Positions 7,638 to 16,729 of a DNA stretch of 31,442 nt are shown here, in pieces. Source of the DNA: DASRHK01 sp035650495 (GTDB taxonomy: Bacteria; Pseudomonadota; Gammaproteobacteria; Nevskiales; Nevskiaceae); NCBI GenBank assembly GCA_035650495.1, contig DASRHK010000121.1:1-31442 (forward strand), read 5' to 3'. How positions within the stretch are numbered: position 1 is the stretch's first letter; every line of letters starts with the position of its first letter. Under the pieces are notes generated by a model, which saw only the letters and a program-made list of their open reading frames with translations, made no database searches and had not been told where the DNA came from. The translations under genes and the position numbers were made by a program.

Positions 7638-8543
7638 TTGCGTATCCGCAAGGCTGTCTTTCCGGTGGCGGGCCTCGGCACCCGCTTCCTTCCGGCGACG
7701 AAGGCCAGTGCGAAGGAGATGCTGCCGATCGTCGACAAGCCGCTGATCCAGTACGCCGTGGCCGAAGCGATCAGCGCCGGCGCCCAGGAGCTGGTGTTCA
7801 TCACCGGGCGCAGCAAGAACTCCATCATGGACCACTTCGACAAGGCCTATGAGCTGGAGACCGAGCTCGCCAATCGCAAGAAAACGGCGCTGCTCGAAAC
7901 CGTCAAAGAGATCCTTCCGCCTGGGGTGACCTGCATCTTCATCCGCCAAGCCGAGGCGCTCGGCCTCGGTCATGCCGTGCTCTGCGCCGCGCCCGCCGTC
8001 GGCGACGAGGATTTCTCCGTCCTGCTGGCCGACGACCTGATCGACGGCCGTTTGCGTCCATGCCTCACGCAGATGCAGCGCGTGTATCAGGAGTACGGCA
8101 CCAGCGTGATCGCCGTGCAGCGCGTGCCTCAGGAAGACGTGTCGAGCTATGGCATCGTCGAAGTGCAGCCGATCGGCCCTGGGCTGGGCGAGATCCGTCG
8201 CATCGTCGAGAAGCCCAAGCCCGAGGACGCGCCGTCGAACCTCGCGGTGGTCGGTCGCTACATCCTGACGCCCCGCGTGTTCGGGCTGCTCGAGCGCACG
8301 CCGCGCGGGCAGGGCGGCGAGATCCAGCTGACCGACGCGATCAGTGCGCTGCTCCAGGAGCAGACGGTGCTCGCGTACGAGTTCGAAGGCGTGCGTTACG
8401 ACTGCGGCAGCAAGCTCGGCTATCTGAAAGCCAACGTCGAGTACGCGCTGAAGCATCCGGAGCTCGCGGAGGAGTTCCGCGAGTACCTGACCGGGTTCAC
8501 GGAGCCCTGGCATCAGAAGACGGTGACCAAGCTCAAGGCGTAA
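7638..8543 (+). CDS. galU: UTP--glucose-1-phosphate uridylyltransferase
   Basis: Makes UDP-glucose from UTP and glucose-1-phosphate in the cytoplasm, feeding envelope polysaccharide and LPS core synthesis. The 301-residue protein starts with the nucleotidyltransferase signature (AVFPVAGLGTRFLPATKA), followed by KEMLPIVDKPLIQYAV, the family segment with the GxGxRxxP-type loop; IVEKPKPEDAPSN and GGEIQLTDAI are also typical of bacterial GalU. The start is a TTG at 7638 with a good ribosome site AAGGAG (7626-7631, spacing 6); no in-frame ATG precedes the nucleotide-binding loop. It is followed 9 bases later by sucA. Confidence 0.97.
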   Translation: MRIRKAVFPVAGLGTRFLPATKASAKEMLPIVDKPLIQYAVAEAISAGAQELVFITGRSKNSIMDHFDKAYELETELANRKKTALLETVKEILPPGVTCIFIRQAEALGLGHAVLCAAPAVGDEDFSVLLADDLIDGRLRPCLTQMQRVYQEYGTSVIAVQRVPQEDVSSYGIVEVQPIGPGLGEIRRIVEKPKPEDAPSNLAVVGRYILTPRVFGLLERTPRGQGGEIQLTDAISALLQEQTVLAYEFEGVRYDCGSKLGYLKANVEYALKHPELAEEFREYLTGFTEPWHQKTVTKLKA

Positions 8544-8552
8544 AGGACAGCC

Positions 8553-11408
8553 ATGACAGGTTCGAAATACCTGAGCCTGCTGCAAAGCAGTTCCATCCAG
8601 GGCGGCAACGCGCCCTACGTCGAGTCGTACTACGAGCAGTACCTGGAGGATCCCGAATCGGTCGATCCGGGATGGCGGGAATATTTCCGCAGCATCCAGG
8701 CCGGCGCCGCCGACGTGCCCCATCAGCCGGTCGTCGAGCGCTTCGAGAAGCTCGCGCGCGAGCCGCATCGGATCATCGCGGCCGAGGCGGGCTTCGATGC
8801 GCGAGCCGCGGAGAAGCAAGCCGGCGTCCTGCGACTCATCAACTACTACCGCGTGCGCGGCCACCAGCTCGCGAAGCTCGACCCGCTGGGCTTGGCGCCG
8901 ATGGATCCGATCCCCGATCTCGATCCCGCCTTCCACGGCCTCGACACGCACGACATGGACACGGTGTTCAACACCGGCTCGCTGGCTGCGGCCGATCGTC
9001 TGCCGCTGCGCGAGATCATCAAGATCCTGAAGGCGGTGTACACGGACACGATCGGTGCGGAGTACATGTATCTCACCGAGACGGCCGAGAAGCGCTGGAT
9101 CCAGAAGCGCCTCGAGGCGGTCGCGTTCAAGCCGAAGCTCACCACCGAGCGCAAGAAGGAAACGCTGAAGCAGCTCGTCGCCGCCGAAGGCCTCGAGCGG
9201 TATCTGCACAACAAATACGTCGGCCAGAAGCGCTTCTCGCTCGAAGGCGGCGATTCGCTGATCCCGGCGATGGACGAAGTGATGCGCGCGTGCGCGGATC
9301 GCGACGTCGAAGAGCTCGTCATCGGCATGGCGCATCGCGGGCGTCTCAACATGCTGGTGAACGTGCTCGGCAAGTCGCCGAAGGAGCTGTTCGCGGAGTT
9401 CGAGGGCAAGTACAACGTCGATGCGCTCGCCCAGGCCGGCGACGTGAAGTACCACATGGGCTTCTCGACCGACGTCGAGATCCTCGGCAAGCGCCTGCAC
9501 CTCGTGCTCGCGTTCAACCCGTCGCACCTCGAGATCGTCAATCCGGTCGTCGAGGGCAGCGTGAAGGCGCGCCAGACGCGCCGCCGCGACGAGCAGGGCG
9601 ATCGTGTGGTGCCGGTGCTGATCCACGGCGACGCGGCGTTCGCGGGCCAGGGCGTCGTGATGGAGACGATGCAGCTGTCGCACTCGAAGGGCTATTCGAC
9701 GGGCGGCACGCTGCACTTCATCGTCAACAACCAGATCGGCTTCACCACGCCCAATCCGATCGAAGCGATCCCCGGCAAGGAATCGCGCACGTCGCGCTAC
9801 TGCACCGACCTCGCCAAGATGGTCGAAGCGCCCGTCTTCCACGTGAACGGCGACGATCCCGAAGCCGTCGTGTTCATCACGCGGCTCGCCATGGATTTCC
9901 GCAACGAGTTCCACCGCGACGTCATCGTCGACGTCTGCTGCTATCGCCGCCTCGGCCACAACGAAGCCGACGAGCCCGCCGTCACGTCGCCCGTGATGTA
10001 CGACGCGATCCGCAAGCATCCGACCACGCTGCAGATCTACGCCGGCAAGCTCGCGGCCGAAGGTGTCGCTTCGAAAGAAGAAGCAGAGCAGCTGGTCAAG
10101 GCGTACCGCGACGGGCTCGATCAGGGCGTGAACATCGCGCGCGTGACGCTGGGCCTGGTCGGCAACAAGCACACTGTCAACTGGGGCAAGTACAAGTCCG
10201 GCGGCTGGGATACGCCGGCGGATACGTCCGTCAGCCTCGACGTGCTGCGCTCGCTGCACGAGCGGCTGTCGAAGCTGCCGCAGAATTTCACGTTGCACCC
10301 GCGCGTCGCGAAGATCTACGAGGATCGCGCGAAGATGGCCGCGGGCGAGCTGCCGATGGATTGGGGCTTTGCCGAAACGATGGCGTATGCGGCGCTGATC
10401 AACGAAGGCTTTGCAGTGCGCCTGTCGGGCCAGGATTCGCGGCGCGGCACGTTCTTCCATCGCCACGCGTCGGTCTACGACATCAAGACCGGCGATCGCT
10501 ACACGCCGCTCGCGCATATCGACGCCGAGAAGAACCGCTTCGTCGTCAACGACACGCTGCTCTCCGAAGAAGGCGTGCTCGGCTTCGAGTACGGCTACAG
10601 CACCACCGATCCCGATGCGCTGGTGATCTGGGAAGCGCAGTTCGGCGACTTCGCCAACGGCGCGCAGGTCGTGATCGACCAGTTCATCGCTGCCGGCATG
10701 GCGAAGTGGGGACGGCTGTGCGACCTCGCGCTGTTCCTGCCGCATGGTTACGAGGGTCAGGGCCCCGAGCATTCGTCCGCGAGGCTCGAGCGCTATCTGC
10801 AGTTGTGCGCCGAGAACAACATGCAGGTGTGCGTGCCGTCGACGCCGGCGCAGATGTTCCACATGATCCGCCGCCAGATGAAGCGCAGCTACCGGCTGCC
10901 GCTCGTGGTGATGACGCCGAAGTCCCTGCTGCGTCATCCACTGTCGACGTCGACGCTCGCGGATCTGTCGAGCGCGCAGTTCCAGCCGATCATTCCCGAA
11001 GTCGAGCCGCTGAAGGCCGACCAGGTGAAGCGCATCGTGTTCTGCTCGGGCAAGGTCTACTTCGATCTGTTCCAGGCGCGGCAGAAAGACAAGCTCGGCA
11101 ACGTCGCGATCGTACGCGTCGAGCAGATCTACCCGTTCCCGCGCGAGCAGTATGAAGCCGTGCTCGCCGCGTATCCGAAGGCGACCGAGGTCGTCTGGTG
11201 CCAGGAAGAGCCGGAGAACCAGGGCGCGTGGTATCAGGTGAAGCATCGGCTGCAGGTGTATCTCAAGCCGCAGCACCAGATGCTGTACGCGACGCGCAAG
11301 GGCTCGGCGTCGACCGCCGTGGGGTACAGCAAGGTGCATGCGAAAGAGCAGGAAGAAGTGGTGCGCGAAGCGCTGACCGCCGGCAAGCCGGTGGGCCGCG
11401 TCGCCTGA
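8553..11408 (+). CDS. sucA: 2-oxoglutarate dehydrogenase E1 component
   Basis: Thiamine-diphosphate-dependent decarboxylase of the TCA-cycle 2-oxoglutarate dehydrogenase complex; it transfers the succinyl group to the lipoyl arm of SucB. The 951 residues fit the family (about 930-950). The N-terminus has the E2-binding-type segment (YVESYYEQYLEDPESVDPGW). The thiamine-binding motif runs from GDAAFAGQG (D360) to NNQIGFT (from N392). The C-terminal half contains the transketolase-like RGTFFHRHA and PHGYEGQGPEHSSAR segments. The ATG at 8553 follows AAAGGA. A gap of only 9 bases from galU suggests cotranscription. Confidence 0.99.
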   Translation: MTGSKYLSLLQSSSIQGGNAPYVESYYEQYLEDPESVDPGWREYFRSIQAGAADVPHQPVVERFEKLAREPHRIIAAEAGFDARAAEKQAGVLRLINYYRVRGHQLAKLDPLGLAPMDPIPDLDPAFHGLDTHDMDTVFNTGSLAAADRLPLREIIKILKAVYTDTIGAEYMYLTETAEKRWIQKRLEAVAFKPKLTTERKKETLKQLVAAEGLERYLHNKYVGQKRFSLEGGDSLIPAMDEVMRACADRDVEELVIGMAHRGRLNMLVNVLGKSPKELFAEFEGKYNVDALAQAGDVKYHMGFSTDVEILGKRLHLVLAFNPSHLEIVNPVVEGSVKARQTRRRDEQGDRVVPVLIHGDAAFAGQGVVMETMQLSHSKGYSTGGTLHFIVNNQIGFTTPNPIEAIPGKESRTSRYCTDLAKMVEAPVFHVNGDDPEAVVFITRLAMDFRNEFHRDVIVDVCCYRRLGHNEADEPAVTSPVMYDAIRKHPTTLQIYAGKLAAEGVASKEEAEQLVKAYRDGLDQGVNIARVTLGLVGNKHTVNWGKYKSGGWDTPADTSVSLDVLRSLHERLSKLPQNFTLHPRVAKIYEDRAKMAAGELPMDWGFAETMAYAALINEGFAVRLSGQDSRRGTFFHRHASVYDIKTGDRYTPLAHIDAEKNRFVVNDTLLSEEGVLGFEYGYSTTDPDALVIWEAQFGDFANGAQVVIDQFIAAGMAKWGRLCDLALFLPHGYEGQGPEHSSARLERYLQLCAENNMQVCVPSTPAQMFHMIRRQMKRSYRLPLVVMTPKSLLRHPLSTSTLADLSSAQFQPIIPEVEPLKADQVKRIVFCSGKVYFDLFQARQKDKLGNVAIVRVEQIYPFPREQYEAVLAAYPKATEVVWCQEEPENQGAWYQVKHRLQVYLKPQHQMLYATRKGSASTAVGYSKVHAKEQEEVVREALTAGKPVGRVA

Positions 11409-11429
11409 CGAGAAGTCCACGAGAACGCC

Positions 11430-12662
11430 ATGACCATCGAAATCAAAGTCCCGAATCTTCCGGAATCCGTCACCTCTGCGGTCGTCGCGACCTGGCACGT
11501 CAAGGCCGGTGAGCCGGTCAAGCGCGAGCAAAACCTGGTCGACCTCGAGACCGACAAAGTCATGCTCGAAGTGCCCGCCGTCGCTGACGGTGTGCTGAAG
11601 GAATGGAAAGTGCAGCCCGGCGCGACGGTGAAGGCCGGCGATGTCCTGGGCGTGCTCGCCGAGGGTGCGGCGACGGCGACACCTGCCGGCGCTACGAAAT
11701 CCGAAGCGCCGAAGCCGGCGGCCGCAGCTGCAGCGGCGTCGAGCCTGGCTTCGGGCGACGACTCGCAGAGCCCGGCCGTGCGCAAATTGCTAGCGGAGAT
11801 GGGTATCTCCGCTGAAGGGATTCCCGCGAGCGGCAAGGGCGGCCGGCTGACCAAGGAAGACGTCGAGGCCTTCGCCAAGTCGAAGAAGAACGGTGGCGGC
11901 GCGGCTGCTCCGGTGGCGGCGAAGCCGTCTGCGCCAGCGCCGGGAATGAAGCCCGCAGGATCGCGTGAAGAGCAGCGGGTGCCGATGACGCGCATCCGCG
12001 CGCGCATCGCCGAGCGCCTGATCGAAGCGCAGAACACCGCCGCGATGCTGACGACCTTCAACGAGGTCGATCTGAAAGCCGTCAACGATCTGCGCGCGAA
12101 GTACAAGGACAGCTTCGAGAAGCAGAATGGCGTGAAGCTCGGCTTCATGTCGTTCTTCGTGAAGGCGTCGCTCGAGGCGCTGAAGAAATTCCCGGCGGTG
12201 AACGCGTCGATCGACGGCAACGACATCGTCTATCACGGCTACTACGACATCGGCATCGCCGTGTCGTCGCCGCGCGGCCTGGTCGTGCCGATCCTGCGCG
12301 ATGCTGATCTCTTGACCATGGCCGGCGTCGAGAAGGCGATCGGCGAGTTCGGTGCCAAGGCGCGCGACAACAAGCTGACGATCGAGGATCTGACCGGCGG
12401 CACGTTCTCGATCACCAACGGCGGGATCTTCGGATCGATGATGTCGACGCCGATCCTCAACCCGCCGCAGAGCGCGATCCTCGGCATGCACGGCATCACC
12501 GAGCGGCCGGTGGTGGTCAACGGCGAGATCGTCATCCGCCCGATGATGTACGTCGCGATGACCTACGATCACCGCATCATCGACGGCCGCGAAGCGGTGC
12601 TGTTCCTGCGCACGATCAAGGAATGCCTGGAGGATCCGGCGCGGATGCTGCTGGGGATGTAG
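11430..12662 (+). CDS. sucB: 2-oxoglutarate dehydrogenase E2, dihydrolipoyl succinyltransferase
   Basis: Core of the 2-oxoglutarate dehydrogenase complex, moving succinyl groups from SucA to CoA. Domains in order: one lipoyl domain (1-77, lipoyl lysine K43 in ETDKVMLEV), an Ala/Pro linker, a peripheral-subunit-binding domain (about 113-149), a second linker, and the catalytic domain (about 185-410) with the active-site motif DHRIIDGRE (H381, D385). The 410 residues fit the family. It lies 21 bases after sucA with a weak GAGAA ribosome site, consistent with translational or operon coupling. The usual partner lpd is not next; it is found about 10 kb downstream at 22749. Confidence 0.98.
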   Translation: MTIEIKVPNLPESVTSAVVATWHVKAGEPVKREQNLVDLETDKVMLEVPAVADGVLKEWKVQPGATVKAGDVLGVLAEGAATATPAGATKSEAPKPAAAAAAASSLASGDDSQSPAVRKLLAEMGISAEGIPASGKGGRLTKEDVEAFAKSKKNGGGAAAPVAAKPSAPAPGMKPAGSREEQRVPMTRIRARIAERLIEAQNTAAMLTTFNEVDLKAVNDLRAKYKDSFEKQNGVKLGFMSFFVKASLEALKKFPAVNASIDGNDIVYHGYYDIGIAVSSPRGLVVPILRDADLLTMAGVEKAIGEFGAKARDNKLTIEDLTGGTFSITNGGIFGSMMSTPILNPPQSAILGMHGITERPVVVNGEIVIRPMMYVAMTYDHRIIDGREAVLFLRTIKECLEDPARMLLGM

Positions 12663-12692
12663 CGCGGTTCCACGCGGGGAGGAGGGCGCACC

Positions 12693-13115
12693 ATGACGCA
12701 GCTCAAGGTGTTCATCGCGGGGTTCCTCGCGACGCTGGTGTTCCATCAGGGACTGCTCGAGATCCTCCACGTGGCCGCGAACGGGCCGGCGCCGTTCGAC
12801 TTCTCCGGCGTACCGCCGTTGCACGTGCCCAAGGTCATTTCGCTCGCCTTCTGGGGTGGCATCTGGGCGATGCTGCTATGGCCGCTGATCCGCCCGAACG
12901 CCGACTGGCGCTACTGGCTCACGGCGCTCGTGCTCGGCGCCGTCGGGCCGAGCCTCGTCGCCTTGCTCATCGTGTTCCCGCTGAAGGGCATGCCGTTCGC
13001 AGCAGGCTGGGACCCGAAGATCTGGGTCGCGGCGTTCCTGCTCAATGGCGCGTGGGGCATCGGCGTCGCGCTGTTCATGCGCTGGCTCGATCGCCCGGCC
13101 GCCGTCGCGGCGTGA
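12693..13115 (+). CDS. Hypothetical four-helix membrane protein
   Basis: I do not recognise this family by name. The 140-residue product has four hydrophobic segments (about 6-26, 48-66, 75-96 and 110-130), few charges, and short loops with Pro-rich PFDFSGVPPLHVPK between helices 1 and 2. The ATG at 12693 follows a strong GGGGAGGAGG ribosome site. The stop overlaps the ATG of the downstream AraC-type regulator by one base (TGATG), so the two are probably translated together. It is the first gene of the block that separates sucB from lpd. No function is proposed. Confidence 0.8.
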   Translation: MTQLKVFIAGFLATLVFHQGLLEILHVAANGPAPFDFSGVPPLHVPKVISLAFWGGIWAMLLWPLIRPNADWRYWLTALVLGAVGPSLVALLIVFPLKGMPFAAGWDPKIWVAAFLLNGAWGIGVALFMRWLDRPAAVAA

Positions 13116-14170
13116 TGGCGTCCGAGCCGCTCCACGAGGAGCCGCTGCCGTTCATCACGCTGCCGAACTGGATCAAGGCGGCGGCGCAGTGCGGCTTCAA
13201 CATCCAGCCGATCTTCCGTGAGCTGGGCATCCAGACCGACCTGGTCCATCTCGAGAGCGCGACGATCGCGCGGCCGCTGCTCGAGAAGGTGATGGAGCGC
13301 TGCGTCGAGCGCTCGCGCAAGCAGCATTTCCCGTTCGTGCTCGGCGAGTCGTTCGCGTTCGAGTATCTCCCCGACCTCGAGACGTTCCTGACGACGAGCC
13401 CGTCGCTGCGCGAAGCCGCGAAGATCTTCGAGTGGGTGCGCGAGCTGATCAATCCGTTGATCCGCGTGACACTCGAGGAGGACAAGGACGAAGCCCGCCT
13501 GGTGCTCAAGCTCGGTCGCGAGGATCGCGAAGACGGCCCGGCGCGGTGGTTCACCGAAACGATGTTCGCCGCGATCGTGAAATTCGGCCGCATGCTGCTC
13601 GGCGGTCGCGGCGACTATCGCGAGCTGCGGCTGTCTTATCCGCGGCCGCGCTACGCGAAGGAGTATCGCGACTACTTCGGGATCCCGGTGAAGTTCGGCT
13701 GCGCCGAGGACGCGGCGGTGATGGACCGCGCGTTGCTCGACCAGCCGCTCGAGGGCGCGTTCCCGGCGCTCCATGAGCAGGCGCAATTCCGCGTGGAGCA
13801 GCGATTACAGCGGATTCCGCGGCGCACCGGCCTGATCGCCGCGATCGAAGACGCGTTCGCGCGGAAGCCGAGACTGCTCGGGCTCGGCATCGACAGCGTG
13901 GCCGCGGAGATCGGGCTTCACCCGCGCACGCTGCAGCGCCGATTGCGCGAGACCGGCAGCCAGTACGCGGAGCTGCAGGGCCGGGTGCGTTATCGGCTTG
14001 CGATGCGCTACCTCGAAGATCCGCATGCCGATATCGAGGACATCAGCGAGCGTCTCGGCTTCTCGGACCGGCGCAGCTTCACCCGCGCGTTCCGGCGCTG
14101 GAGCGGAGTGACGCCGAGCGCGTTCCGGGCTCGCAGGCCAGGGCATACGCACACCCGCGAGACTGGCTAG
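13115..14170 (+). CDS. AraC-family transcriptional regulator
   Basis: Predicted DNA-binding activator of 351 residues. The N-terminal two thirds resembles the arabinose-binding-like sensor domain of OruR/FarR-type regulators (PF12625-like), with LREAAKIFEWVRELINPLIR and YRELRLSYPRPRY as recognisable segments. The C-terminal part (about 250-345) carries two helix-turn-helix units: IDSVAAEIGLHPRTLQRRLR and the family signature ISERLGFSDRRSFTRAFRRW followed by SGVTPSAFR. The ATG at 13115 overlaps the upstream stop by one base; a GTG one codon earlier is possible. Target and effector are unknown; the dehydrogenase gene downstream is a natural candidate target. Confidence 0.88.
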   Translation: MASEPLHEEPLPFITLPNWIKAAAQCGFNIQPIFRELGIQTDLVHLESATIARPLLEKVMERCVERSRKQHFPFVLGESFAFEYLPDLETFLTTSPSLREAAKIFEWVRELINPLIRVTLEEDKDEARLVLKLGREDREDGPARWFTETMFAAIVKFGRMLLGGRGDYRELRLSYPRPRYAKEYRDYFGIPVKFGCAEDAAVMDRALLDQPLEGAFPALHEQAQFRVEQRLQRIPRRTGLIAAIEDAFARKPRLLGLGIDSVAAEIGLHPRTLQRRLRETGSQYAELQGRVRYRLAMRYLEDPHADIEDISERLGFSDRRSFTRAFRRWSGVTPSAFRARRPGHTHTRETG

Positions 14171-14181
14171 ACTATTGCCAG
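14163..14181 (+). promoter_or_regulatory. Putative -10 element in a short inverted repeat
   Basis: CTGGC (14163-14167) and GCCAG (14177-14181) flank TAGACTATT, which offers a -10-like hexamer TAGACT (14168-14173, 4 of 6 consensus) overlapping the stop codon of the AraC-type gene. The next gene starts at 14197 behind a GGGGGAG ribosome site, so the leader would be about 16 bases. No clear -35 is seen, as expected if an activator were needed. Confidence 0.3.
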
Positions 14182-14196
14182 CTTCGGGGGGAGCAC

Positions 14197-16680
14197 ATGA
14201 ACAAGATCGGGATGGGGAGACGGGCCTCGCTGCTCGTCGTTGGGATCGTCACTTCACTTTCGGCTGCACCGGCCGTGTCGGCCGAGGCGCCCTACGGGAT
14301 GGATACGCGGCCTGCGCTGACGGGCTTGACGTTTCCGGACCTGCCGCCGCCGACGAACGGCATCAAGGTGGAGATGGTATTCCCGCAGATCCGCTTCTAC
14401 GGCGGACTGCTGTACCTGACGGCTGCGCCGGGCGACGACTCCACGCTATACGCGGTGACCAAGTCGGGCGTGATCTATTCGTTCCCGAACATCCCGGATC
14501 CGACGCCGTCGCAGGTGACGACGTTCCTCGACATCAGCAGCAAGACGCTGACCGACGGCGAGCAGGGCCTCCTCGGTCTGGCTTTCGATCCGGGATTCGC
14601 GAGCAACAAGACGTTCTACGTCTACTACACGCCGAACAGCGGTGCGCATCGCACGCGACTCGCGAAATTCACCATCGGCGCCAACAAGCAGCTCACGCTG
14701 CTCTCCGAGAAGGCGATCTTCCAGCTGCCGCAGGACGACGGGAGCGTCTACCACAAGGCGGGCTGCCTGCAGCTGGGACCTGACGGCAAGCTGTGGCTGT
14801 CCACCGGCGACGGGTCCAACGCCGCCGACAAGCCGAACTACTACGCGCAGAAAAGCTGGACTGCCTACGGCCGCATCCTACGGATGAACCTCGACGGCAG
14901 CACGCCGTCGGACAATCCGTTCGTCGGCAACTCGAACTATCACCCGTTGATCTGGGCGATGGGGTTGCGCAATCCGTGGCGCTTCAGCATCGATCGCGTC
15001 ACGGGCGAAGTGTGGGCCGGCGACGTCGGGCAGGAGGATCGCGAGGAAATCGATCTCGTCCGCAAGGGCGGCAACTACGGATGGAGCTATTACGAGGGCG
15101 ATCTCTCGTACAACAACGATTGGGATCACATCCCGTACAGCAATTTCGACTCGGCGCTCCTGATCTATCCGCACGACGGCACCGGGCTCGTGAAGGGCGC
15201 ATCGGTGATCGGCGGCTACGTCTATCGCGGCAGCGAGATGCCGGGGCTGGTCGGCAAGTACGTGTTCGGCGATTTCATCGGCGGCGGCATTTACGTGCTC
15301 ACGCGCAACGGCAACCAGGTGGCGAGCGTGCAGCAGATCGGCTCGCTGTCCGCGCCGACGTCGTTCGGTCAGGACAACGCGGGCAACATCTACGTCACCG
15401 GCTACGGCGGCGACGTCTATCGCGTGCAGCCCGCGCAGACGGGCGGCAGCAGTGCGAGCTTCCCGACCAAGCTGTCGCAGACGGGGTTGTTTACCGATCT
15501 CTCGCACCTGACGCCGACGCAAGGCCTCATCGAGTACGAGATCAACGCGCCGTTCTGGTCGGACGGCGCGATCAAGCGCCGCTGGGTCGGCGTTCCGGGC
15601 AGCGCCAAGATCGGGCTGACGACGCAGGACGCGTGGACCTGGCCCGCAATGAGCGTGATCGTCAAGCACTTCGACATGCAGATGGCGGACGGTACGACCA
15701 AGCGGCTCGAGACGCGCGTGCTGATCAAGCAGAAGCCCGGCTGGCGCGGCTACACCTATCGATGGAATTCGGCGGGCACGGATGCCGATCTCATCGACGG
15801 CGCGCAGACGGTGACGCTGAATGTGATGGATCCGAGCTCGCCGACCGGGGCGCGCACGCAGACCTACGAGTTCCCGGGCCGCGGCGCGTGCCTCAGCTGC
15901 CACAACAGCACGCGCGGCGAAGTGCTCGGCTTGCGGACCTCGCAGATCAATCGCTCGCACAAGTTCGGCAGCGGCGTCACCGACAACCAACTACGGACGT
16001 GGAACCACATCGGCCTGTTCGACCGCGACATCAGTCCGGACCTGCGTTTCTATTACGCGCTGCCCGCGATCACCGATGCCAGCAAAGGACAGGCGGCGCG
16101 TGCGCGCGCGTACTTCGACGTCAATTGTGCCCAGTGCCACCTCCCGGGCGGGCCGGCACCGGTCAATATCGATTTCCGCGTCACCACCGGTCTCGCGTGG
16201 ACCAACACGCTCGACATCCCTCCCAGTGGCGGCAATCTCGGCGTCGCCGACGCCCGCCGCATCGCGCCCGGCGCCAAGGAGCGCAGCATCATCTGGCAGC
16301 GCATGAACACGACCAGCGGGGCGCGCATGCCGGCGATTGGCAGCCATGCGATCGACAGCAATGCGGTTGCGCTGATCGGTCAGTGGATCGACGCGGGGGC
16401 CCCCGAGTCGCCAGATCAAACGGCGTTGCGTCCGATGTTCAACGGCAACGCCTGGGGCAAGCGCAGCGGCCTCGGGGAGGACTACCTCAGCTGGACGTTC
16501 CCAAGGGCGCAGAGCTGCACGATCACGATGTACAACTCGGCCAACAAGAACGGCAAATCGTTGGGCACCTTTGGCGGAACCGGCACGCTTTCCCGCAGCG
16601 GCCCGGCCATCAAGGACGATTACTGGTTCGGCTGCACCAATCCCTACGGCACCGACTGGTGGACGGTGACGCTGAAATAG
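14197..16680 (+). CDS. Secreted glucose/sorbosone dehydrogenase-like propeller fused to di-heme cytochrome c module
   Basis: Predicted periplasmic oxidoreductase of 827 residues. A signal peptide (about 1-29, ending AVSA) precedes a PQQ-dependent sugar-dehydrogenase-like six-bladed propeller (about 55-410), recognised by EQGLLGLAFDPGF, GLRNPWRFSIDRVTGEVWAG and DVGQEDREEIDLV; H186 lies where the catalytic His of the soluble sugar dehydrogenases might fall. The second part (about 425-730) has two heme c sites, CLSCH (565-569) and CAQCH (644-648), and RMPAIG with M711 as possible axial ligand; the layout resembles the HNE_0200/SO_2930-type conserved family. A last domain of about 90 residues (Cys774, Cys813) is unassigned. 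Substrate and cofactor are unproven. The upstream ccm operon could mature it. Confidence 0.82.
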   Translation: MNKIGMGRRASLLVVGIVTSLSAAPAVSAEAPYGMDTRPALTGLTFPDLPPPTNGIKVEMVFPQIRFYGGLLYLTAAPGDDSTLYAVTKSGVIYSFPNIPDPTPSQVTTFLDISSKTLTDGEQGLLGLAFDPGFASNKTFYVYYTPNSGAHRTRLAKFTIGANKQLTLLSEKAIFQLPQDDGSVYHKAGCLQLGPDGKLWLSTGDGSNAADKPNYYAQKSWTAYGRILRMNLDGSTPSDNPFVGNSNYHPLIWAMGLRNPWRFSIDRVTGEVWAGDVGQEDREEIDLVRKGGNYGWSYYEGDLSYNNDWDHIPYSNFDSALLIYPHDGTGLVKGASVIGGYVYRGSEMPGLVGKYVFGDFIGGGIYVLTRNGNQVASVQQIGSLSAPTSFGQDNAGNIYVTGYGGDVYRVQPAQTGGSSASFPTKLSQTGLFTDLSHLTPTQGLIEYEINAPFWSDGAIKRRWVGVPGSAKIGLTTQDAWTWPAMSVIVKHFDMQMADGTTKRLETRVLIKQKPGWRGYTYRWNSAGTDADLIDGAQTVTLNVMDPSSPTGARTQTYEFPGRGACLSCHNSTRGEVLGLRTSQINRSHKFGSGVTDNQLRTWNHIGLFDRDISPDLRFYYALPAITDASKGQAARARAYFDVNCAQCHLPGGPAPVNIDFRVTTGLAWTNTLDIPPSGGNLGVADARRIAPGAKERSIIWQRMNTTSGARMPAIGSHAIDSNAVALIGQWIDAGAPESPDQTALRPMFNGNAWGKRSGLGEDYLSWTFPRAQSCTITMYNSANKNGKSLGTFGGTGTLSRSGPAIKDDYWFGCTNPYGTDWWTVTLK

Positions 16681-16699
16681 CGGCTGTCGCGAAAGGTTC

Positions 16700-16729
16700 C
16701 CAGGGGTCGCCCCCGGTCATAGTCACCGG
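16700..16729. repeat. Overlapping GC-rich inverted repeats in intergenic gap
   Basis: GGGG-TCG-CCCC (16703-16713) and CCGGT-N7-ACCGG (16713-16729) lie in the 76-100 base gap after the dehydrogenase gene. No T-run follows either stem, so they are not clear intrinsic terminators. They may stabilise the upstream mRNA end or serve as a protein site. Confidence 0.3.

Noticed and set aside
8060..11155. A 1031-codon alternative plus-strand frame across galU and sucA
   Set aside because: Composition is that of a frame shadow, and it would read through two conserved genes.
7581..11531. A 1316-codon open frame on the minus strand opposite galU and sucA
   Set aside because: It mirrors the codon-position bias of the GC-rich plus-strand genes; the translation is rich in Arg, His, Asp and Leu with no recognisable domain, while galU and sucA on the plus strand are unmistakable.
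16700..16729. Intrinsic terminator after the dehydrogenase gene
   Set aside because: Stems are present, but there is no T-run after either, so I list them only as inverted repeats.
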